DNA of 64,000 bases, from NCBI RefSeq assembly GCF_017583045.1, contig NZ_JAGFBF010000001.1, positions 868,001 to 932,000 on the forward strand. The letters run 5' to 3'. Below, one piece after another: positions 58,992 through 64,000 of the stretch. A program made the translations under genes and the position numbers. Source of the DNA: Leucobacter tardus (lineage in GTDB: Bacteria > Actinomycetota > Actinomycetes > Actinomycetales > Microbacteriaceae). The stretch's first letter is position 1, and the number at the start of each line of letters is the position of its first letter. The notes under the pieces were generated by a model that was not told where the DNA came from, did not search any database, and worked only from the letters and a program-made list of their open reading frames with translations.

Positions 58992-60746
58992 TCAACGTCC
59001 GTTGAGCGCGAGCACTCGCCCCTCCCAACGGCGACGCAACCAGCGGTCGTGCGAGGCGACGACCACGGTCCCGGGGTACTCGACGAGTGCCGCCTCGATG
59101 GCTTCGACGAGCGCCAAGGAGAGGTGGTTCGTGGGCTCGTCGAGGAGCAGCACGTCGGGCGGGTCGGCGAGCAGGATCGCGAGCGCGAGCCTCCGCTGCT
59201 GGCCGACGCTGAGCTCGCCCACCGGCCGGTGCTCGTCGCGACCGGCGATGAGCCCGAACGTCGCGAGGGGCACCGAGTCGGCCCGGGGGATCCCGACCCC
59301 GTCGGCGTACACCTCGTGGACGGTGCGCGAGTGCCCCCGTCCCTGCGGATCCGGCAGGTCGACCTCCTGCGCGAGCACGCCGATGCGCACGCCGCCGCGC
59401 ACCGATACCGCCCCGGCGGTGGGCGTGATCCTGCCCGAGAGCGCGCCGAGCAGCGTCGATTTGCCCGATCCGTTCGGGCCGGTGAGCAGCCAGCGCTCGC
59501 CGTCACTCACCGCGAGATCCACCGGGGCGAGCCGATCGCGCACGGTGAGTCCCGTCGCGGTGAGGACGGGGCCGCCGCTCGACGCGGTGTGCGCGACCGA
59601 GGCGATCCGGTCCGCGCCGACCGTCAGTCCCGCGAACGTGAGTTCGGTCGGAGGCTTGCGGATCTGCTGTTCCTCAAGCGCGTCGAGTCGTGACCGAGAA
59701 TCGTTGACTCGCCGCGAGACGACCTTGGCATTGCGGTCGGCATAGAACTTCTGGGCCCCGCGCTGCTCGGTGCGGGGTGTCCAGTCGGCGTGCCCGACGA
59801 GGTGGCCGCCGCGGACGGTGGCACGGAGTCTCGAGATCTCTCCCTGCTCATCGCGATAGCGCTGCTCCCAGCGCTGTCGATCCGCGGCGCGCGCGGTCAG
59901 ATACTCGGAGTAGGCGCCCGTGAAGCGGGTGGCACCGATGCCGGTTCCCGTTCCGCCTTGGACCAGCGGTCCGGTGTCGGCGTGCGGACGCGGTGCCGGA
60001 TCGAGGTCCAGCAGCGACGTCGCGGCGTCGTCGAGGAACGCTCGGTCGTGACTGGCGAAGAGCACCGGCCCGCGCCAGCGCTCGAGCACGCGCAGGAGAT
60101 GCGTCGTCGCCCGGTCGTCGAGGTGGTTCGTCGGTTCGTCGAGCAGCAGCACGTCGGGCGCGTTGAGCAGCAACCACGCCAGGGAGAGTCGCGCGCGCTG
60201 GCCGCCGGACAGGGTCCCGGTGGGGCGGTCCCGTGCGATGCTCGCCAGCCCCATGCCCGCAAGCATGGCATCCACGCGCGCATCGACGTCCCACACCGAC
60301 AACTGCTCCGCGGTGTCGAGGGCTGCGGCGTAGGCGTCGGCGGACGCGGGGTCGTCGGGGCGTTGTGCGAGCAGCTGCGCACATCGATCCACCTGATCGA
60401 TCGCCTCGCGGACCGGCGCGATCGCGGTGTCGAGACTGGCGGCGACCGTCTCGTCCGGGCCGAACGGTGGCTCCTGCTGCAGGAGGCCGATGCGGGGGCT
60501 CCCGCCACCCGACGCGATCGCGTGCACGACGCCGGTGTCGGCGGGGAGCGTTCCCGCCAGGACGCGGAGCAGCGTGGACTTGCCCGACCCGTTCTCGCCG
60601 ATCAGGCCGAACCGTTCGCCCGGGGGCACCGTGAACGAGATGTCGGTGAGGACGCGGCGGGCGCCGTAGGCGTGCGAGAGGCCCGCGACGCGGAGCTGGG
60701 TCGTGGGCTGGGCGGACGCGGAAGCGGAGAGTGCAGAGAACGACAT
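58992..60746 (-). CDS. ABC-F family ATPase
   Basis: Duplicated ATPase without membrane helices, 584 residues. The first nucleotide-binding domain has GENGSGKST (50-58), LSGGQRARLSL and LLLDEPTNHLDD. A charged linker near 290-360 (RWEQRYRDEQGEISRLRATV) could reach into the ribosome. The second domain has GPNGSGKST, the variant signature LSVGQQRRLAL and LLLDEPTNHLS. Members act on the ribosome, some protecting it from antibiotics (inference for this one). ATG at 60746 has GAGGAA just upstream. A promoter lies ~80 bases before it. Confidence 0.9.
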   Translation of the reverse strand: MSFSALSASASAQPTTQLRVAGLSHAYGARRVLTDISFTVPPGERFGLIGENGSGKSTLLRVLAGTLPADTGVVHAIASGGGSPRIGLLQQEPPFGPDETVAASLDTAIAPVREAIDQVDRCAQLLAQRPDDPASADAYAAALDTAEQLSVWDVDARVDAMLAGMGLASIARDRPTGTLSGGQRARLSLAWLLLNAPDVLLLDEPTNHLDDRATTHLLRVLERWRGPVLFASHDRAFLDDAATSLLDLDPAPRPHADTGPLVQGGTGTGIGATRFTGAYSEYLTARAADRQRWEQRYRDEQGEISRLRATVRGGHLVGHADWTPRTEQRGAQKFYADRNAKVVSRRVNDSRSRLDALEEQQIRKPPTELTFAGLTVGADRIASVAHTASSGGPVLTATGLTVRDRLAPVDLAVSDGERWLLTGPNGSGKSTLLGALSGRITPTAGAVSVRGGVRIGVLAQEVDLPDPQGRGHSRTVHEVYADGVGIPRADSVPLATFGLIAGRDEHRPVGELSVGQQRRLALAILLADPPDVLLLDEPTNHLSLALVEAIEAALVEYPGTVVVASHDRWLRRRWEGRVLALNGR

Positions 60747-60828
60747 GTGTTCCTCGAGGTCGAGATCGACCCTGCCGGGCACTGCCGCGGACGCAGGGGT
60801 TCATCGATGCTCAAGACTTCACACCGGA

Positions 60829-60856
60829 ACTCTAACAAATCTGAGGCGGTGGTCAA
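60829..60856 (-). promoter_or_regulatory. Promoter of the ABC-F gene
   Basis: On the minus strand TTGACC (60851-60856) and TAGAGT (60829-60834) are separated by 16 bases. This gives a 5' untranslated region of about 75 bases before ATG 60746, long for this window and large enough for leader control. Confidence 0.6.
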
Positions 60857-60954
60857 GAGTGCGGGGTCAGCGCGGTGGCGTACCCTGGATCGCGGGCCGG
60901 CGATCCGCATCGCCGACCGTTCGCCTGTTCACTCGCACGCAAGGAGGTCGCCAC

Positions 60955-61464
60955 ATGCCCGAGGTCACCGGTCAGGTTGTCGAAACGCCCGAGGGGCGCG
61001 ATCTTCGTCTCGTTCGGTCGCTCGCGGTTCCGCTCGAGGAAGCGTGGCAGTTCCTCACGGACTCCGAGCGCACCGCGCTCTGGTTCGGGGAGTGGGAGGG
61101 CGATGGTCGTCCCGGCGGGGCGATTCGCATTCGGATGGCGTTCGAGGAGGAAGCCCCAGCGGCGAAGGCGAGGATCGTCGCGTGCGAGGCACCGCACCGG
61201 CTCGCGATCGAGACCTCCGATGAGATGGGGTCGTGGCGCCTGGAGCTGGTGCTCGAAGCGGACGGCGACGATGAGAGCCTGCTCGGATTCGTGCATCATC
61301 TCGATGCCGACACGGACGTCGGGGCGGTGGGGCCCGGCTGGGAGTACTACCTCGACATGCTCGTGGCCGCGACCGAGGATGCGGAGCACCCGCACTTCGA
61401 CGACTACTTCCCGGCGCTGATCGAGACCTACCTCGAGCGCGCCAAGCATCCGCTCGCGGGCTGA
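60955..61464 (+). CDS. SRPBCC-domain (AHSA1-like) protein
   Basis: A 169-residue START-fold protein. Family pattern: RLVRSLAVPLEEAWQFLTDSE, ALWFGEWEGDGRPGGAIRIRM, ACEAPHRLAIE and GPGWEYYLDMLVAA near the end. ATG at 60955 has AAGGAGG at 60941-60947. Such proteins bind hydrophobic ligands or assist other proteins; the actual role is unknown. It is divergent from the ABC-F gene and convergent with HxlR. Confidence 0.82.
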   Translation: MPEVTGQVVETPEGRDLRLVRSLAVPLEEAWQFLTDSERTALWFGEWEGDGRPGGAIRIRMAFEEEAPAAKARIVACEAPHRLAIETSDEMGSWRLELVLEADGDDESLLGFVHHLDADTDVGAVGPGWEYYLDMLVAATEDAEHPHFDDYFPALIETYLERAKHPLAG

Positions 61465-61467
61465 CGC

Positions 61468-61833
61468 CTACGCGACTCCCGCGGTCTCGCCACGCGCCGC
61501 CGCGACATCGGACATGTGCGCGCGCACCCAGCCCTCGAGGGCGGCGAGCGGCTCCCGCAGAGACTGGCCGGCCTCGGTCAGCGCGTAGTCCACTCTGACC
61601 GGGACCTGGGCCGTTACGGTGCGCGTCACCAATCCGTCGTGCTCGAGGCCGCGCAGTGTCTGGGCGAGCATCTTCTGCGAGACGCCGTCGACCGCAGCGG
61701 CGATCTCGTTGAAACGCCTCGGACCCGATGCGAGCGTGCCGATCACCAGGATGCTCCACCGGTTCGAGACGCGATCCAGCAGGGTTCGGCTCGGACAGTC
61801 CCGATTGTAGGGATCCCATTCGGCGTCGGACAT
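61468..61833 (-). CDS. HxlR-family transcriptional regulator
   Basis: A 121-residue winged-helix regulator. It has NRDCPSRTLLDRVSNRWSILV at the N-terminus, with Cys13 where HxlR/YodB-type sensors hold a redox or quinone-reactive thiol. The recognition region is RFNEIAAAVDGVSQKMLAQTL, and the wing HDGLVTRTVTAQVPVRVDY. It is divergent from the NAD(P)-oxidoreductase gene, the classic arrangement in which HxlR represses its neighbour and is relieved by an oxidant or electrophile (inference from family). Confidence 0.92.
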   Translation of the reverse strand: MSDAEWDPYNRDCPSRTLLDRVSNRWSILVIGTLASGPRRFNEIAAAVDGVSQKMLAQTLRGLEHDGLVTRTVTAQVPVRVDYALTEAGQSLREPLAALEGWVRAHMSDVAAARGETAGVA

Positions 61834-61876
61834 AGCGGCTCCTCTCGGCGATCGCGGGCACTCGGGACTTTCTCAT

Positions 61877-61918
61877 GATACCAAGTTGCGTACAGGTATC
61901 TAGTTACCTATAGTAACT
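61877..61918. promoter_or_regulatory. Two palindromes in the HxlR/oxidoreductase control region
   Basis: GATACC (61877-61882) with GGTATC (61895-61900), spacer 12, and AGTTAC (61902-61907) with GTAACT (61913-61918), spacer 5, lie within the 160-base divergent gap. The second resembles the AGTTAC/GTAACT type bound by HxlR/CatR-like repressors. TATAGT at 61909-61914 within it could be a plus-strand -10 box. Confidence 0.6.
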
Positions 61919-61993
61919 CATGGAGGGGCCGATGATCGGAGAACGACCGATCGGGCCCGACGGACCGCATTCCACGCATCGACAGGAGCTCCC

Positions 61994-62644
61994 ATGACTC
62001 GCATCACCGTTCTCGGCGGCACCGGCTACGCCGGCCGCAACATCGTTCGCGTCGCCGCGGAACGCGGCCACAGCGTGACGGCGTACAGCCGACGCGCACC
62101 CGAATCGCCAATCGTCGGCGTCGAGTACCGGACCGGGGACGTGCAGGACGCTTCGGTGATCCGGGCGGCCGTCGCCGACACCGACGTGGTCGTGTCGACG
62201 CTCTCACCGCGGGGCGAGCTCGAGGGGACCGGCAAGCTGCGCGCCATCGAACAGCAGATCGCCGCAGAGGCCGAGCGCGCCGGTGTGCGTTTCGGCGTCG
62301 TCGGCGGCGCCGGATCGTTGGTCGTCGCCGAGGGCGGGCCGCGCGTCGCCGACACCCCCGACTTCCCCGACGCCATCAAGCCGGAGGCAGCCGAGCTGGC
62401 AGCCGTGCTCGAGGACCTGCTGGCCTCATCGACCGAACTCGACTGGTTCTACGTGAGCCCGGCGGGCGGGTTCGGCGAGTGGGCGCCAGGCGAGGCGACC
62501 GGCACCTACCGCATCGGCGGTGACGTGCTGCTCGTCGACGAGTCCGGTGAATCCCAGATTTCAGGCGCCGATTTCGCAGACGCGTTCGTCACCGAGATCG
62601 AGCGGCCCGAGCATCGCCGCCAGCGGTTCACCGTCGCCTACTGA
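61994..62644 (+). CDS. NAD(P)-binding oxidoreductase (NmrA/SDR-like)
   Basis: A 216-residue atypical short-chain dehydrogenase. The dinucleotide loop is TVLGGTGYAGRNIV at about 5-18, followed by the basic-binding strand VTAYSRRAP (Arg pair favours NADPH), DTDVVVSTLSPRG, FGVVGGAGSLVV and DWFYVSPAGGFG. The classic YxxxK pair is absent, as in YwnB/NmrA-like members. ATG at 61994 has CAGGAG six bases before it. Divergent from the HxlR gene and probably its target; it may reduce quinones or similar electrophiles. Confidence 0.82.
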   Translation: MTRITVLGGTGYAGRNIVRVAAERGHSVTAYSRRAPESPIVGVEYRTGDVQDASVIRAAVADTDVVVSTLSPRGELEGTGKLRAIEQQIAAEAERAGVRFGVVGGAGSLVVAEGGPRVADTPDFPDAIKPEAAELAAVLEDLLASSTELDWFYVSPAGGFGEWAPGEATGTYRIGGDVLLVDESGESQISGADFADAFVTEIERPEHRRQRFTVAY

Positions 62645-62687
62645 CTTCGGTCACTCCGACCATTCGAGCGCGGCGCGGGCGGGGGCA

Positions 62688-63140
62688 TCACCCTCCCGCT
62701 GCCGCGCCGAGGAGACACGCGTAGCGTTGACGGTCGGGCCAGCGCGGATCGGGATCCCGCGGTACCACCGCGAACCCGAGTCGGCGATAGAACTCCACGG
62801 CATCGTCGTCGGTCTCCGCGTACACGGCGCCGTCTCGGGCCGCCGAACGAGTCGCCTGCACGAGCGTGGAGCCGTGACCGCGCCCTTGCTGGTCTGGTGC
62901 CACCGCCATGTACTCGATCACTGCCGGGTCGCGATCGACGTCGAACGCGACGAATCCGACGACGCGATCCTCGTCGGTGATCCCGAGTACCGAGAGGTGC
63001 CTGAGCTCATCGAGCATGAGTCGTCGCAGGCGCTCGCCGTCGGCGTCTGAAGCGAGCCGGATGAGGGCTTGGACGTCTGCGCGCTGCATGGCGCCTTTGC
63101 TGAGCACGCGGACGGTACGTCGATCTTCCACGCCTTTCAC
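62688..63140 (-). CDS. GNAT-family acetyltransferase
   Basis: A 150-residue N-acetyltransferase. Motif A is EYMAVAPDQQGRGHGSTLV with the acetyl-CoA loop QQGRGHG. Motif B follows as DDDAVEFYRRLGFAVV. The substrate is unknown. The start is probably GTG at 63140; GTG at 63131 and ATG at 63089 are in-frame options. It is convergent with the oxidoreductase gene and is followed, across a terminator upstream, by a truncated gene on the same strand. Confidence 0.82.
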   Translation of the reverse strand: MKGVEDRRTVRVLSKGAMQRADVQALIRLASDADGERLRRLMLDELRHLSVLGITDEDRVVGFVAFDVDRDPAVIEYMAVAPDQQGRGHGSTLVQATRSAARDGAVYAETDDDAVEFYRRLGFAVVPRDPDPRWPDRQRYACLLGAAAGG

Positions 63141-63172
63141 CGTATCTTGCGTCGGTGAGTCTCGCGAGGGCA

Positions 63173-63223
63173 GCCTGAACCCCGCACCGAGGAAGCAGAC
63201 GGATCTCGGAGCGGGGTTCAGGC
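63173..63223 (-). terminator. Terminator after the truncated gene
   Basis: GCCTGAACCCCGC (63173-63185) pairs perfectly with GCGGGGTTCAGGC (63211-63223), with a second short stem (CCGAG/CTCGG) inside the loop. It lies just past the stop of the truncated minus-strand gene. Confidence 0.7.
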
Positions 63224-63237
63224 GGGGGCGGGGGCGC

Positions 63238-63360
63238 TCAGATCGCGTCGCCCGTGACCGGCCCCTCGGTGTTCGGCTTCCAGCCGAGCGCGGGTGCGAC
63301 GTGCTGCGCGAACGACTCGAGCACGTGCAGGTTGTACTCCGGTCCCAACTGATTGGGCAT
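63238..63360 (-). pseudogene. 3' fragment of an interrupted gene, probably LLM-class flavin oxidoreductase
   Basis: Forty codons plus TGA, read from ATG 63360 on the minus strand, give PNQLGPEYNLHVLESF, then AQHVAPALGWKPNTEG and a stop. NLHVLESFA-HVAPALGW is a typical C-terminus of bacterial LLM (luciferase-like) flavin oxidoreductases, from memory. It has its own terminator and no promoter or ribosome site. The gene's remaining ~300 codons are missing: directly upstream lies the start of a serine recombinase gene. The fragment marks the point where an element entered the gene. Confidence 0.55.
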
Positions 63361-63368
63361 TGACTTTG

Positions 63369-64000
63369 ATGTACATTGAATTCGTGACGGAGCGCAGCGG
63401 GAACCGAGCAGTAATCTACGCGAGAATCAGCCGCGACAAGAAGGATGAGGGCGAAACGCTCGACGGTCAGATCGAGCTCTGCGAGAAGCTCGCGGTGAAG
63501 AATGGACTCACCGTTGTTGCGACATACCGTGAATCTGATGGCACAGGCGCATCCGAGCGGTCTCAGTCAAAGAGTCGCGTTGAGTACGACAAGATGCTCG
63601 CCGCGGCACGAACGGGCGAGTTTGACTACATCCTCGCCTACGCGGACGACCGTCTCACAAGACGACCCGCTGAACTGGAAGAGCTGATCCAGCTCGTCGA
63701 GACCACTGGAATCAAGATCCGCACTCATCGATTCGAGCACTACGATCTCTCCAGCAATCAGGGCATCATGGCGGCTCGCATACTCGGAGCAGTCGCGGCA
63801 GGGGAGGCGCGCACAATCTCTGAGCGCCAGAAAGCCACCTTCGAACGTCATGCGTATGCGGGCAAGCCCAAGCGGCAGCGACAGCGACCCTTTGGCTGGG
63901 AAGAAGATGGAATCCACATCCGCGAGAGCGAAGCAAGCCTCATTCGCGGCGCCGTCGAGAAGGTTAAGGCTGGCGCCTCGATTGCGAGCATTCAGCACGA
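63369..64000 (+). CDS. Large serine recombinase/integrase, N-terminal part (3' end outside window)
   Basis: Site-specific recombinase of phages and integrative elements. The frame is open from ATG 63369 (or GTG 63384) to the window end. The catalytic domain begins RAVIYARISRDKKDEGETLD, with the nucleophile Ser21 (from ATG) in YARIS. It has YILAYADDRLTRRPAELEEL, containing the conserved Asp/Arg region, and the helix ILGAVAAGEARTISERQKATFERH. A recombinase domain opens at RPFGWEEDG, so it belongs to the large (long) class. G+C is visibly lower than in neighbours: about 50% in 63361-63420 by count. Confidence 0.9.
   Translation, partial: MYIEFVTERSGNRAVIYARISRDKKDEGETLDGQIELCEKLAVKNGLTVVATYRESDGTGASERSQSKSRVEYDKMLAAARTGEFDYILAYADDRLTRRPAELEELIQLVETTGIKIRTHRFEHYDLSSNQGIMAARILGAVAAGEARTISERQKATFERHAYAGKPKRQRQRPFGWEEDGIHIRESEASLIRGAVEKVKAGASIASIQH

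Noticed and set aside
59848-60804. A 318-codon minus-strand frame overlapping the ABC-F gene
   Set aside because: Out of frame with the ABC-F domains and Arg/His/Pro-rich; treated as a shadow, though its ATG at 60804 lies in the leader.
63567-63998. A 143-codon minus-strand frame opposite the serine recombinase
   Set aside because: The plus-strand frame has clear recombinase motifs; the opposite frame has none.

Overview
The window is a high-GC stretch from an actinobacterial chromosome. The most likely family is Microbacteriaceae (Leucobacter- or Microbacterium-like). The basis is the gene order pta-ackA-dnaX-recR-lysC-asd, the separate small PurL/PurQ/PurS, a 939-residue TopA with a Lys/Ala-rich tail instead of zinc fingers, DUF3073, DUF4244, an SCP_3 protein, a DtxR-type iron box, and many GTG starts preceded by TANNNT boxes. 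Nearly all of the window is core chromosome. Only the last ~640 bases look foreign. I saw no rRNA, tRNA or CRISPR array, and no gene-free gap above 300 bases; the longest is 53645-53912.

Layout: 1-7.9 kb holds acetate metabolism (pta end, ackA), replication/repair (dnaX, recR) and the aspartate pathway (lysC with an internal beta-subunit start, asd). 7.9-13 kb holds a class A PBP with PASTA domains overlapping a membrane-anchored phosphoesterase, a DUF4177-like small protein, RidA and a membrane protein. 13.1-18.8 kb holds acs and a compact Tad/Flp-type pilus locus whose last gene carries an M23-like peptidase domain. 18.9-25.9 kb holds topA, tmk, purL and a six-TM protein. 25.9-29.9 kb is a four-gene siderophore ABC importer behind an iron box. 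30.0-35.35 kb is the heme operon hemE-hemY-hemC-hemD-hemB, with start/stop overlaps throughout. 35.4-43.9 kb holds the scattered purine genes purQ, purS, purC, purD, purF and purM, interleaved with SRPBCC and SCP_3 proteins and two tandem tatA genes. 43.9-53.6 kb holds DUF3073, a secreted neocarzinostatin-like protein, DUF445, a very long RND permease overlapping a DEAD-box helicase gene, and a DUF4870 protein. 53.9-63.1 kb holds an acyl-CoA oxidase, a proline iminopeptidase, an HTH-less LysR-like protein with an ATL (alkyltransferase-like) protein, a VIT1-family transporter, an ABC-F ATPase, a second SRPBCC protein, a divergent HxlR/NAD(P)-oxidoreductase pair and a GNAT enzyme.

The right edge is a probable integration junction. 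The last 40 codons of a minus-strand gene (probably an LLM-type flavin oxidoreductase) are cut off where a large serine recombinase gene of lower GC begins and runs out of the window. The rest of that element lies to the right and is not visible.

Many genes (dnaX, the PBP gene, purL, hemE, purD, the SCP_3 gene, the neocarzinostatin-like gene, DUF445, the RND gene, the membrane-protein gene at 13031) have a TANNNT-like box 6-8 nt before the start codon and little or no Shine-Dalgarno sequence. This suggests leaderless transcription and was used here to choose starts.
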